Positions 50,694 through 59,048 of a stretch of 64,000 nt of DNA are shown in pieces (position 1 is the stretch's first letter; each line of letters starts with the position of its first letter). The stretch covers positions 11,600 through 75,599 of the forward strand of contig CAKQSV010000007.1 in assembly GCA_934273635.1 (NCBI GenBank), in the 5' to 3' direction. The DNA comes from an uncultured Alphaproteobacteria bacterium. GTDB lineage: Bacteria; Pseudomonadota; Alphaproteobacteria; RF32; CAG-239. The notes beneath the pieces are model-generated. The model was not told the origin of the DNA and did no database searches. It saw only the letters and a list, made by a program, of their open reading frames with translations. A program made the translations under genes and the position numbers.

Positions 50694-51050
50694 TTACAGT
50701 TGATTATTTTTGTATTTTGTTCCCCACTCCGCCATTGTCATAATTATCGGCTGTAAAGATAAACCGATTTTATTAAGGCTATATTCAACTCGGGGCGGAA
50801 CTTCTGCATACACTTTGCGCTCCAGCAATCCGTCACTCTCCAAATTACGGAGATTTTCGGTTAAAACTCGTTGGCTGATACCGGTCAGACTTTTACGCAG
50901 TTCGCCAAAACGTTTCGTTCCACTAAGCAAATCACGGATAATCAGCAATTTCCATTTATTACCAATTAAATTAATGGTCGTTGCAACCGGACAATCTGAA
51001 AAATTTTTATTTGAAATCACCTTATTTTCTCCAAAAGTTACTTTTTGCAT
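50694..51050 (-). CDS. HxlR-family transcriptional regulator
   Basis: The 118-residue winged-helix protein carries the HxlR marks: a Cys-Pro pair near the N-terminus (FSDCPVATTINLIGNKWKLL), the recognition helix region FGELRKSLTGISQRVLTENL and the wing LERKVYAEVPPRVEYSL. Such regulators often answer to electrophiles or reactive carbonyls through the Cys. It is divergent from the cupin gene, which it may control; the shared 93-base region holds promoters on both strands. Confidence 0.92.
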   Translation of the reverse strand: MQKVTFGENKVISNKNFSDCPVATTINLIGNKWKLLIIRDLLSGTKRFGELRKSLTGISQRVLTENLRNLESDGLLERKVYAEVPPRVEYSLNKIGLSLQPIIMTMAEWGTKYKNNQL

Positions 51051-51074
51051 ACTTCATAACAAAATAGTGCCTAC

Positions 51075-51124
51075 TTTACATTTTTATCTAAATGCTATTA
51101 TAAAATTATTGTTCTTAAATGCAA
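51075..51124. promoter_or_regulatory. Overlapping divergent promoters of the HxlR and cupin genes
   Basis: On the plus strand TTTACA (51075-51080) and TATAAA (51099-51104) are 18 bases apart; on the minus strand TTGCAT (51119-51124) and TATAAT (51097-51102) are 16 bases apart. The -10 boxes overlap, so the two genes would compete or be co-repressed. No clear dyad operator was identified. Confidence 0.6.
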
Positions 51125-51143
51125 TCGTTTTTGGAGAAAAGAA

Positions 51144-51572
51144 ATGAAAGAAATAATTGTAAAAAATTATCACAAAATTCCGGTTCAAATACAAACACAA
51201 GGAGATAATCAGTTTGGCGTTAAACCAATTATTGACGATATAACCAAATGTTCCGCTAATTTTGTGGAAGTTGAGCCTGAAAAATATGCCTATGGATACC
51301 ATTATCACGAAGAAAATGAAGAAATCTTTTATATCATTAGCGGCACGGCATTAGTTAAAACGGAAAAAGGGGATATTCATCTTAATGCCGGCGACATCAT
51401 CTGTTTTCCGGCAAATGTAACCGGCTCGCACGTTATTTCTAATCCATCTAAAACTGAAAAACTGGTTTACTTGGATGTCGGGACAGCAAATAAACCGGAT
51501 ATTGTTCATTTTACAGGAACAAACACCGGACTGGTTATCTCTCATGAAGGAATATATCATTTTGAAAAATGA
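51144..51572 (+). CDS. Cupin-domain protein
   Basis: The 142-residue protein has a single cupin beta-barrel: GYHYHEENEEIFYIISGTA with the metal-binding His residues and Glu, GDIHLNAGDIICFPANV, and the second His in GSHVISNPS. It may bind a metal and a small organic ligand or act as an isomerase or dioxygenase; the sequence does not say which. TGGAGAAAAG precedes the ATG. It is divergent from the HxlR regulator and closed by a hairpin terminator. Confidence 0.88.
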   Translation: MKEIIVKNYHKIPVQIQTQGDNQFGVKPIIDDITKCSANFVEVEPEKYAYGYHYHEENEEIFYIISGTALVKTEKGDIHLNAGDIICFPANVTGSHVISNPSKTEKLVYLDVGTANKPDIVHFTGTNTGLVISHEGIYHFEK

Positions 51573-51589
51573 TGCCACCCTCTCTACTG

Positions 51590-51616
51590 AACCCCGTGTC
51601 TAACGCGGGGTTTTCT
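51590..51616 (+). terminator. Terminator of the cupin gene
   Basis: ACCCCG ... CGGGGT hairpin followed by TTTTC, just after the stop codon. Confidence 0.75.
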
Positions 51617-51622
51617 ATGCGC

Positions 51623-51656
51623 AAAAAAATCCCCTCAGCGGAAAGGCTAAGGGGAT
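51623..51656 (-). terminator. Terminator of the ffh-rplS operon
   Basis: ATCCCCTTAGC pairs with GCTGAGGGGAT around a CTTTCC loop and is followed by seven T on the minus strand, 25 bases after the rplS stop. Confidence 0.9.
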
Positions 51657-51680
51657 TGATTTTTTTGCTGTTGCAGAAAA

Positions 51681-52079
51681 TTATTCAGCTGAAGAAGAAT
51701 TTTCTCTTGCTTTGGCAGAAGCGGACAAATCGTCGGCAATACGAGCTGAACGACCACGCAATGCGCGCAAGAAATACATTTTTGCACGACGTACTTTACC
51801 AATACGAGCAACTTCAATTTTAGCAACATTTGGAGAATACAACGGGAATACACGCTCAACACCTTCACCGAAAGAAATTTTTCTAACCGTGAAAGAAGAG
51901 TTCAAACCGTCGTTTTTGCGAGCAATGCAAACACCTTCATAAACCTGAATACGCTCTCTGTCGCCTTCTTTTACTTTGGTGTGAACTTTCAAAGTATCAC
52001 CGGCTTTGAACTCCGGCAGATTTTTTCCGGCGTTGAGTTTTGCAATTTGCTCTTTTTCAATATTTTCAATAATGTTCAT
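51681..52079 (-). CDS. rplS: 50S ribosomal protein L19
   Basis: The 132-residue protein is ribosomal protein L19 at the 30S-50S interface. The family blocks FKAGDTLKVHTKVKEGDRER, VYEGVCIARKNDGLNSSFTV and VERVFPLYSPNVAKIEVAR with RRAKMYFLRALRGRSARI are clear. A short Ser/Ala/Glu tail extends past the usual end. It closes the ffh-rpsP-rimM-trmD-rplS operon, 39 bases after trmD, and is followed by a strong terminator. Confidence 0.98.
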   Translation of the reverse strand: MNIIENIEKEQIAKLNAGKNLPEFKAGDTLKVHTKVKEGDRERIQVYEGVCIARKNDGLNSSFTVRKISFGEGVERVFPLYSPNVAKIEVARIGKVRRAKMYFLRALRGRSARIADDLSASAKARENSSSAE

Positions 52080-52118
52080 TGTTTAACCCTTTTTAATAAA
52101 TTTTTTTACTCTATACAC

Positions 52119-52811
52119 CTAAACTTTATGAGAATCAAGATATTTTTGCAAAAGATCCGGACGTCTCTGTTTGGTTACTTGCAGTGCTTGCTCGCGCCGC
52201 CATGCGGCAATATTTTGGTGATGTCCACTCAAAAGGATATCGGGAACAGTTCTACCTTCCCATTGAATTGGGCGGGTGTATTGGGGATGTTCCAACAAAA
52301 TATTTTCAAAGCTCTCATCTGCGGTTGATTCGGCATTACCCAAAACACCGGGGATTAGACGCACAACCGCGTCTAACATTATCATCGCCGCCTGCTCGCC
52401 ACCGGTCAGAATATAGTCGCCAATACTGACTTCCTCAATATTCCAGGCCTCAAGCACACGTTCGTCAACCCCTTCAAAACGTCCGCAGACAACAGAGATT
52501 TCATCTTCCGCCGCCAACTCGCGAACCATTTTTTGCGTTAGAGGTTTGCCGCGCGGGCTCATATAAATCAGGCGTCCGCCATGGTGGTTTTGTTGCAAAG
52601 CATTGCCCAAAACATCGGGACGCATAACCATACCGGCGCCACCGCCGCACGGGGTGTCGTCCACTGAGCCGTGTTTGTCAAAGGCATAATCTCTGATGTT
52701 CACACACTCAATCGACCACTTGCCGTTTTCTAAGGCTTTTCCGGTTAAGGAATATCCCAAAAATCCGGGGAAAATCTCAGGAAAAATGGTATAAATCTTA
52801 ACCTTGAGCAT
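52119..52811 (-). CDS. trmD: tRNA (guanine-37-N1)-methyltransferase
   Basis: The 230-residue enzyme methylates G37 next to the anticodon of several tRNAs, preventing frameshifts. It shows the trefoil-knot SPOUT motifs: YTIFPEIFPGFLGYSLTGKA, PCGGGAGMVMRPDVLG, LIYMSPRGKPLTQKM, CGRFEGVDERVLE and EVSIGDYILTGGEQAAMIM. The start at 52811 is chosen because MLKVKIYTIFPE is the usual beginning and GGGGCGG lies before it; it overlaps the rimM end by 14 bases. Confidence 0.97.
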   Translation of the reverse strand: MLKVKIYTIFPEIFPGFLGYSLTGKALENGKWSIECVNIRDYAFDKHGSVDDTPCGGGAGMVMRPDVLGNALQQNHHGGRLIYMSPRGKPLTQKMVRELAAEDEISVVCGRFEGVDERVLEAWNIEEVSIGDYILTGGEQAAMIMLDAVVRLIPGVLGNAESTADESFENILLEHPQYTRPIQWEGRTVPDILLSGHHQNIAAWRREQALQVTKQRRPDLLQKYLDSHKV

Positions 52812-53346
52812 TGTCCGCCCCTTCATCATCTTCGGGAGCAAACGCTATTGCCGCAGATGTTACCGTAATATAGCCCTCCGAGATATTAATCTCAGGCACA
52901 TAAGCCTTGGTGAAAGGAAGCATCTCTAACTTTGAGGTGGCTTTGAGTTTGAGTTCGATAATCTCGCCGGCGCCAAAGTTATAAAGTCCGGCAACGGTGC
53001 CGATAACTTCGCCGTTTTGGCGAGCCTCAAGACCAATCAAATCAGCCTCGTAGAACTCGTCTTCATCCTCAAGTTCGGGCAAGGCGTCACGGTTGATATA
53101 AAAACCTGTTCCAATCAACTTTTCGGCCGCGGTGCGGTCGTTGACGCCTTTTATTTTAACCCGCAATAATTCCTTACTGTGCCCGACAACCTTAAGCTCA
53201 AACTTTTGACCGGCGTCTTTGCTCTCAACTTCTCCGTAGCGGTCGATATTGGTATCCGGTTCGGTAAAACTCTTAACTTTCACCTCGCCTTTAATCCCAT
53301 GCACACCAACCACGGCTCCCAAACATATACGCTTGTCATTGTTCAT
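52798..53346 (-). CDS. rimM: Ribosome maturation factor RimM
   Basis: The 182-residue protein helps 30S head assembly by binding S19. The N-terminal barrel begins LGAVVGVHGIKGEVKVKSFT and holds the KIKGVNDRTAAEKLIGTGFY stretch; the C-terminal PRC-barrel has YEADLIGLEARQNGEVIGTV and LPFTKAYVPEINISEGYITV. Its 3' end overlaps trmD, the usual coupling. Confidence 0.96.
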   Translation of the reverse strand: MNNDKRICLGAVVGVHGIKGEVKVKSFTEPDTNIDRYGEVESKDAGQKFELKVVGHSKELLRVKIKGVNDRTAAEKLIGTGFYINRDALPELEDEDEFYEADLIGLEARQNGEVIGTVAGLYNFGAGEIIELKLKATSKLEMLPFTKAYVPEINISEGYITVTSAAIAFAPEDDEGADNAQG

Positions 53347-53398
53347 CGCTTATCTCTCTCGCACTGCCATATTACCGTTAAGCACTCGGATAAAATAA

Positions 53399-53779
53399 TT
53401 ATTCAGCAGAAGCCTCAGCTGCAGCAGCCTCAGCAGCGGCTTTAGCTTTTTCTTCTTTTTCCTGCATTCTGGCTACGGCTTTAGCCTTAGGTGCAGATTT
53501 TTTCGGCTGGTCGTGAATAACCGGCGCAGAGCACAGACCCAATGTCGCAAACATTTTCTGAACTCTTTCAGTCGGCTGAGCACCTTTGGCCAACCATGAT
53601 TTTGCTTTTTCAATATCAACAACCAATCTCTCGGCATGATCTTTTGGCAACAAGGGGTTGAAAGTACCCAATTTTTCAATAAAGCTACCATCACGAGGAG
53701 CTCTTTGATCTGCTGCTACTACTTTGTAAAAAGGACGTTTTTTAGAACCACCGCGAGATAGTCTGATACGTACTGCCAT
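53399..53779 (-). CDS. rpsP: 30S ribosomal protein S16
   Basis: The 126-residue protein is S16. The core is MAVRIRLSRGGSKKRPFYKV followed by VAADQRAPRDGSFIEKLGTF and NPLLPKDHAERLVVDIEKAK, and the normal protein ends near residue 80-85. Here a Lys/Ala/Glu-rich tail of about 40 residues follows (for example EKEEKAKAAAEAAAAEASAE), giving a charged extension. It precedes rimM by 52 bases and follows ffh. Confidence 0.97.
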   Translation of the reverse strand: MAVRIRLSRGGSKKRPFYKVVAADQRAPRDGSFIEKLGTFNPLLPKDHAERLVVDIEKAKSWLAKGAQPTERVQKMFATLGLCSAPVIHDQPKKSAPKAKAVARMQEKEEKAKAAAEAAAAEASAE

Positions 53780-53806
53780 TTTATTAATCTCCTAAATTAG
53801 CTTCCG

Positions 53807-55204
53807 TTAAAACGGAAATTTGTTTCCAATGCCGCCAAACATATTGCCCAGCGGGTTACCTTGTTTGAGCATAGGCATCCGGTTTCCCATCATTGATGAC
53901 AGTCCGCCCATGCCGCCCATTTTTTTCATCAAAGTCGACATTTGCTCATAAGACTTGAGCAGCTTGTTGACCTCTTGAACCTCAACACCGGCTCCCGCCG
54001 CAATTCTTTTTTTGCGCGAAGCCTTGATGATTTCAGGATGCTTGCGCTCTTGCCTTGTCATAGACAAGATGATAGCCTCCTGTTTTTTTATCAGACCGTC
54101 GCCGGCTCCCGCCGCCTCAATCTGACTCTTAAATTTTGAAAGTCCGGGAATCATACCGATAATCGACCCCATACTTCCTAATTTTTGAACTTGCTTTAAC
54201 TGCGCCAGCATATCTTCCAGATTAAACTGACCCTTCATCATCCGTCCGGCCAACTTTTCGGCCTCAGCCTTATCAACCGTCGCAGCGGCTTTTTCGACCA
54301 GACTAACCACATCGCCCTGCCCTAAAATACGTCCGGCAATGCGCTCGGGGTGAAACACCTCCAACTCGGATATTTTTTCGCCCGTACCCATAAATTTGAC
54401 CGGAACGTCGGCAACCATTTTCATGGACAACGCGGCGCCGGCACGGGACGAACCGTCCAAACGCGTCAAGACAATGCCGGTCAGCCCGACTTTGTCATTA
54501 AATTCTTTGGCAACATTGCAGGCTTCTTGACCAATCAACGCGTCCGCCACCAATAAGGTTTCTACCGGCGCGGTCAGTTTTTTAACCTCAACTACTTCCG
54601 CCATCAAGGTTTCATCAATCTGCAAACGACCGGCCGTATCCAAAATCAGCACATCGCAACCGCCTTTTTTAGCGGCATCCAAAGCCCGACGGGCGATTTT
54701 GGCCGGCGGTTCGCCTTTGACTATCGGCAGACAGGTCACACCCGTTTGTTCCGCCAACTGCGCCAACTGCTCCTGCGCGGCGGGACGATAAACGTCTAGC
54801 GACGCCAACATAACTTTTTTGCTCTTTTTGAGCAGATTGGCGATTTTGGCTGACGTGGTGGTTTTGCCCGAGCCTTGCAGACCAACCATTAAAATAACGG
54901 CAGGCGGCACTGTCTGAAAATTCAGCTCAGAACCCTGCTCAGAGCCCAATAACTTCACCAGTTCATCGTGTACAATCTTAACAACCATTTGCCCCGGCTG
55001 AATCGATTTAATCACCTTTTCACCCAAAGCCTGCTCTTTAACCTGAGCAATAAAACTTTTGACAACCGGCAGAGAGACATCCGCCTCAAGCAATGCCACG
55101 CGGATGTTGCGCATTGCCTCGTCAATGTCTTTTTCAGTCAGCACACCCCGCGATGTCAACCGCGAAAACGCCTCACCGAGTTTATCTGTCAAACTATCAA
55201 ACAT
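53807..55204 (-). CDS. ffh: Signal recognition particle GTPase Ffh
   Basis: The 465-residue protein is the SRP GTPase that targets nascent membrane proteins. The N and G domains carry GLQGSGKTTTSAKIANLLK, LDVYRPAAQEQLAQLAEQT, LDTAGRLQIDETLM and LTRLDGSSRAGAALSM; the M domain is Met/Gly-rich (MKKMGGMGGLSSMMGNRMPM) with KHPEIIKASRKKRIAAGAG, which binds 4.5S RNA. The start at 55204 (MFDSLTDKLGEAFSRL) has AGGT nearby; a TTG 15 bases before it is less likely. A promoter lies at 55324-55352. Confidence 0.97.
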   Translation of the reverse strand: MFDSLTDKLGEAFSRLTSRGVLTEKDIDEAMRNIRVALLEADVSLPVVKSFIAQVKEQALGEKVIKSIQPGQMVVKIVHDELVKLLGSEQGSELNFQTVPPAVILMVGLQGSGKTTTSAKIANLLKKSKKVMLASLDVYRPAAQEQLAQLAEQTGVTCLPIVKGEPPAKIARRALDAAKKGGCDVLILDTAGRLQIDETLMAEVVEVKKLTAPVETLLVADALIGQEACNVAKEFNDKVGLTGIVLTRLDGSSRAGAALSMKMVADVPVKFMGTGEKISELEVFHPERIAGRILGQGDVVSLVEKAAATVDKAEAEKLAGRMMKGQFNLEDMLAQLKQVQKLGSMGSIIGMIPGLSKFKSQIEAAGAGDGLIKKQEAIILSMTRQERKHPEIIKASRKKRIAAGAGVEVQEVNKLLKSYEQMSTLMKKMGGMGGLSSMMGNRMPMLKQGNPLGNMFGGIGNKFPF

Positions 55205-55413
55205 CTTAACTTTCAACACCTATAAACTATTGCACGCCAGTGTACGAACCCTCGTTGACTGGCGGCACGCCGTAGCGTGTTATAATTATGGTTAATTAAG
55301 CATGAAAACACTTATTTGGAGATTTTATATATGAATAAACCGTTATAGTCAAGCAAATTCAGCGCCGTATCTGTGTATTTTTTGCATAGGCCGCACAAAA
55401 AAAAGACGGAGAT
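55205..55413. other. Leader of the ffh operon with a stem-loop
   Basis: About 115 bases separate the ffh promoter from its start codon. The leader contains GCCGCCAGT (near 55255) and ACTGGCGTGC (near 55235), which can pair around a roughly 15-base loop, and a GGCGTGCCGCC palindrome. It may attenuate or stabilise the message; no ribosomal-protein binding motif was recognised. The remaining bases up to 55413 are AT-rich and end in the terminator of the next gene. Confidence 0.4.
55324..55352 (-). promoter_or_regulatory. Promoter of the ffh-rplS operon
   Basis: On the minus strand TTGACT and TATAAA are 17 bases apart, 120 bases before the ffh start. Confidence 0.65.
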
Positions 55414-55427
55414 TTAATCCCCGTCCT
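55396..55427 (-). terminator. Terminator overlapping the stop codon of the unknown gene at 55414
   Basis: GACGGGGA pairs with TCTCCGTC around a TTAAA loop and is followed by eight T on the minus strand; the loop contains the TAA stop codon of the gene. Confidence 0.85.
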
Positions 55428-56286
55428 TTTTGTTAATTACGATTTTCAAGTGTCCGACCGGCGGCGCGGCTTTAGCGGTTTGTTCGCGCGCCTGTTTGCG
55501 CTTAAGGTTTTCGGTCTGTAACTGCTTTTGGCTCACAGCCTGTCCGAGGCGTTGCAAAGTGCTCTTTTCCAAAATACATTTGCCTCGGTTGTCACGGCGC
55601 AGGATATAACTCGTGCCATGAAGGTTGACTAATTCGTCCTCCATAACCACCTCGTCATACATATGCTCCAGTCCGACCTCATAGAGTCTGTCACTGTCAA
55701 AGGTTGATACCGGCATCAGCTGCTGAGAATACAACTTTTGACCATTGTCTTTGACTGTCTCAATCTCGGTGCTCCAACAATACGCCACCAACTGATTATC
55801 TTTGGCTCGTATCATCTTGAGCAGGCAAGTATCACGATATTTCAAACCTTGGATTTTGTAGAGTGTCTCCAAAAAATCCTGACAGAAATACACCGTCAAC
55901 AACCGTACCATGGTTTTGCCATTGACACCCTGCATAACAGCAAACACACGCTGCCCCTTGCGTATCAGCGCCGTGCCGACAACAGGTTCAATCGAATCAT
56001 AATAAAACTCATCTAAGCCCGTTTCATCGGCAAACAGCGGAACAAAGGCCTCCATCACAGGATTTTGGCAAATCCACAGATATTTGACAGCGCCTGATTT
56101 TCGTCCATTGGGTAGTGAGACATCGGCATTAAGCGCCGCGCCGACACTGGTCACTTTGGCTAAAAACACCCTGCCAAAGACTCCCTTGCGTTGAAAACTT
56201 TTTTCAGCCTGTTCCTGACTTGACACCTCGCAATACGGCTCTGCCGGCAAAGTGAAGTCATCCAAATTAAATCGTATCTGTTTCAT
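55414..56286 (-). CDS. Hypothetical protein
   Basis: The 290-residue protein is not recognised. It has no signal peptide or membrane helix. The N-terminal half is beta-rich with aromatic residues (KYLWICQNPVMEAFVPLFAD, RKGQRVFAVMQGVNGKTMVR), followed by LRLLTVYFCQDFLETLYKIQ-like helical parts and a basic, coiled-coil-like C-terminus (QLQTENLKRKQAREQTAKAA). Two domains are likely. The start at 56286 is chosen over an ATG 21 bases upstream; the leader is AT-rich without a clear ribosome site, but a TTGACA-N16-TAAAAT promoter lies at 56329-56356. Neighbours give no functional clue. Confidence 0.62.
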   Translation of the reverse strand: MKQIRFNLDDFTLPAEPYCEVSSQEQAEKSFQRKGVFGRVFLAKVTSVGAALNADVSLPNGRKSGAVKYLWICQNPVMEAFVPLFADETGLDEFYYDSIEPVVGTALIRKGQRVFAVMQGVNGKTMVRLLTVYFCQDFLETLYKIQGLKYRDTCLLKMIRAKDNQLVAYCWSTEIETVKDNGQKLYSQQLMPVSTFDSDRLYEVGLEHMYDEVVMEDELVNLHGTSYILRRDNRGKCILEKSTLQRLGQAVSQKQLQTENLKRKQAREQTAKAAPPVGHLKIVINKKDGD

Positions 56287-56328
56287 AATTATAAATTTTA
56301 AAGACATAAAAATAGCTTATCGCATCTG

Positions 56329-56356
56329 ATTTTAGCCGAAATTTATTTTTTGTCAA
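56329..56356 (-). promoter_or_regulatory. Promoter of the unknown gene 55414-56286
   Basis: Perfect TTGACA followed after 16 bases by TAAAAT on the minus strand, about 43 bases before the gene. Confidence 0.7.
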
Positions 56357-56420
56357 CAAGTATAAGGGTAAGGGTAAGAGAGAAGTGGAAGTGGATGAGG
56401 ATGAATCAGATAGGATGGGC

Positions 56421-56453
56421 AAAAAAACAAGGGGTGGAAAAATCACCCCTGTT
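56421..56453 (-). terminator. Terminator of tRNA-Thr
   Basis: CAGGGGTG and CACCCCTTG form a hairpin followed by a T run on the minus strand, nine bases after the tRNA 3' end. Confidence 0.88.
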
Positions 56454-56461
56454 TGGAAAAG

Positions 56462-56537
<76 letters not shown>

Positions 56538-56584
56538 TCTACAACAGTGAAGAGTTGTAGCATATAATTTTAATTTTTCAACAC

Positions 56585-59032
56585 CTATTTTTGTGTTGTG
56601 AGTTTTTTCTTGGCATAGAACTGGTCTTCCTGCGACACTTTCTCGCCGGAGTGAACCACAACCTGTTGGAACGGAATTTCGATACCCTCTTCCTCAAAAC
56701 GACGGTTAATCTCAAACCTTAAATCGCTCGGAATCGACCAACCGTTCCAAATGTTGTCGGTGTAGCAACGCAATTCAAAGTCAAGGCTACTCGCGCCAAA
56801 GTCATTAAACAAAACATACGGCGCCGGATTTTTCAAAACGTATTTATGCGCGTTAGCCACCTCGAGCAAAATCTCTTTCACTTTATTAATATCCGAACCA
56901 TAAGCCACTCCGACAGTCACGGACTGACGCGACCAATTATTCTCATGTGTCAGGTTGGTCACAGAATTAGAAATCAGCGTTGCGTTCGGAATAATAATAC
57001 TGGCTTTTTTGAAGGTTTCAACCTCGGTCGAGCGAATATTAATCTGCTTAATTTTACCACCTTCGCCGTTCACCAATACCCAGTCGCCCACTTTAAACGG
57101 ACGCTCAAACAAAATAATGATACCTGAAACAAAGTTGTTGATAATGTTTTGCAAGCCAAAACCAATACCAACCGAGAGCGCACTGGCGATAATGGCAAGG
57201 TTGGTCAAGTCACCACCCATAATCACAATCGCGATAATCGTGGCTAAAACAAAACTGACAAATCCCAAGCCGGCGGACAAAGAGTGACGGATGCCGTCAT
57301 CAATGCTCATTTTGTTCAAAACCTGATTGAAAAAGCGGGTGCGCAAAGCCTTAAACAGCGCCAATGAGGCGAAAAAGGCAATAATACCCAACGCAATCGC
57401 TATCAACGAGATGTTGACGCCGCCAATCTTAAAACCGGTCAAAAGTTTTTTGAGGCTTTGCAACAGCAAGTCGGTCGAAACGCCCCAAACGCTCAAAATA
57501 AAGAAGACACCGATGATAATGAACACAGGATCCATTATCATATTGGTCCAAAAGTCAATCGACATTCTGACCTTGCGGCGCAGTTTGAAAGTTTTGAACC
57601 AAAATTTGAAGAACAACATTTGGTGCAAAAACTCAGAAATCAGCTTACGCAACAAAATCAGCGCACCAATCAGCAAAACCGAGAGAATAAAGCGGTTGAA
57701 TATAAATGCGCTCAGGCGGGCATAACCGAACAGCGACATACCGCAAACCACAATCACACCGAACAAGGTCAAAAAGCTGATTTTGACCGCACGGCTCACG
57801 CCTTCGGGTTGCGGAGCGTCCTCAGGCTCGTCATCATCGTCATATTCGGTTGAAGACACGCCGTCAAGCAAGATGATTTTAGTGATAAGAACAATAAACA
57901 AGCCTTTCACCGCGCTGGCGATAATGCTGATAAATGACATCAGCTCCAGTGAATAGTTGGCGGAAACGGCGATGTTTTCCAACAATGAGCATAGACCGAC
58001 CGAAATGATTGCCAGATACAGGGTATTGGTGATTTTTTTGGCTCGTTCATCATCAATATTCACCAACCGCCACCGCGAATTAAACGGCGTTAAGACCACG
58101 CGCGTCAGTGCTTTGAGCACAAAAACCAACAACAAATAGATTAATGATAAGTTCAGCACAATGCCGAAAAAGCTGTCCGAGACAATTTTAGTACCGTACA
58201 GCCAAACCATAAAACCGGCAATGAGAATCGCGGGAATCATACCATAAGCGATAGCCACCAACACCGCCGCCGCAAATTTTTTGCCAAAGCGCGGGTTTTT
58301 AACATCTTTGTTATAGCCGAAATGACGCATAATGAACATGCGCATATAAATCGCCAACCACAACAGTAAAATAAATACCAATGTTCCGGGGATAAACTTG
58401 AGGCGCATATCGCTTTTTTGCTCTTCACTCAAGGTTTGATACCAGTCAATCGGAGACTTGATGATGTCGAGCGAAAAGTTCACGAACAAAGTGGTATCGC
58501 GGAAGAAATTTTGCGGCAGAATCAAAGGTTTTTCCTGTTGCAACAGGTTGCCGATAAGCTCTTGATTGCGGGCGTTCAAAATCAGCGCGTCAAGCTCATC
58601 GATTTTGGCCAACATAACGTCGGTCTCGGCAATCAGACCTTTTTGAGTGGAGGCCTCGTCATTAAACTCTTTGCGTTTGGCGGTAATCGACTCCACCTCA
58701 ATACCGTCATCGGTGTTGCCCAGCGCGTCAATACGTTTGAGCACAAACTGCAACTCTTTTTCGTTTTGCTTGCGGGCGGCGGTCAACTTGGCGCGATAAT
58801 CACTCAAATTTTTAACGCTGTCCGAGAGCATATCGGCATTGTATTTACCGTTTTTCAAATTTTCTTCCAAAACGCCGAGCTGTTTGGAGATGTCGCCGTA
58901 GTCGATTTCTTCCTCCGATTTGATACTTTCAACCACGCGCGTGGTGGCGTCAATCTCAACGTTATGAGCCAACGCGGCAAAAGAAAACAGCACGGTAAAA
59001 ATAAAGGTTCCAAACTTCAAAGCGTTTTTCAT
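56585..59032 (-). CDS. Large MscS-family mechanosensitive channel
   Basis: The 815-residue protein has a signal peptide (FGTFIFTVLFSFAALA), a periplasmic coiled coil of about 150 residues (for example LKNGKYNADMLSDSVKNLSD), about eleven membrane helices and a C-terminal MscS domain. The pore helix region reads ALSVGIGFGLQNIINNFVSG, the family's Gly/Ala-rich TM3, followed by the beta domain GDWVLVNGEGGKIKQINIRS and FEINRRFEEEGIEIPFQQVV. It resembles the long MscK/YbdG-like type that opens under membrane tension and protects against hypoosmotic shock. It lies directly after the degenerate dehydrogenase gene, 16 bases away, so the two are probably co-transcribed. Confidence 0.92.
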   Translation of the reverse strand: MKNALKFGTFIFTVLFSFAALAHNVEIDATTRVVESIKSEEEIDYGDISKQLGVLEENLKNGKYNADMLSDSVKNLSDYRAKLTAARKQNEKELQFVLKRIDALGNTDDGIEVESITAKRKEFNDEASTQKGLIAETDVMLAKIDELDALILNARNQELIGNLLQQEKPLILPQNFFRDTTLFVNFSLDIIKSPIDWYQTLSEEQKSDMRLKFIPGTLVFILLLWLAIYMRMFIMRHFGYNKDVKNPRFGKKFAAAVLVAIAYGMIPAILIAGFMVWLYGTKIVSDSFFGIVLNLSLIYLLLVFVLKALTRVVLTPFNSRWRLVNIDDERAKKITNTLYLAIISVGLCSLLENIAVSANYSLELMSFISIIASAVKGLFIVLITKIILLDGVSSTEYDDDDEPEDAPQPEGVSRAVKISFLTLFGVIVVCGMSLFGYARLSAFIFNRFILSVLLIGALILLRKLISEFLHQMLFFKFWFKTFKLRRKVRMSIDFWTNMIMDPVFIIIGVFFILSVWGVSTDLLLQSLKKLLTGFKIGGVNISLIAIALGIIAFFASLALFKALRTRFFNQVLNKMSIDDGIRHSLSAGLGFVSFVLATIIAIVIMGGDLTNLAIIASALSVGIGFGLQNIINNFVSGIIILFERPFKVGDWVLVNGEGGKIKQINIRSTEVETFKKASIIIPNATLISNSVTNLTHENNWSRQSVTVGVAYGSDINKVKEILLEVANAHKYVLKNPAPYVLFNDFGASSLDFELRCYTDNIWNGWSIPSDLRFEINRRFEEEGIEIPFQQVVVHSGEKVSQEDQFYAKKKLTTQK

Positions 59033-59048
59033 GGTTGTTTTTCCGTTA

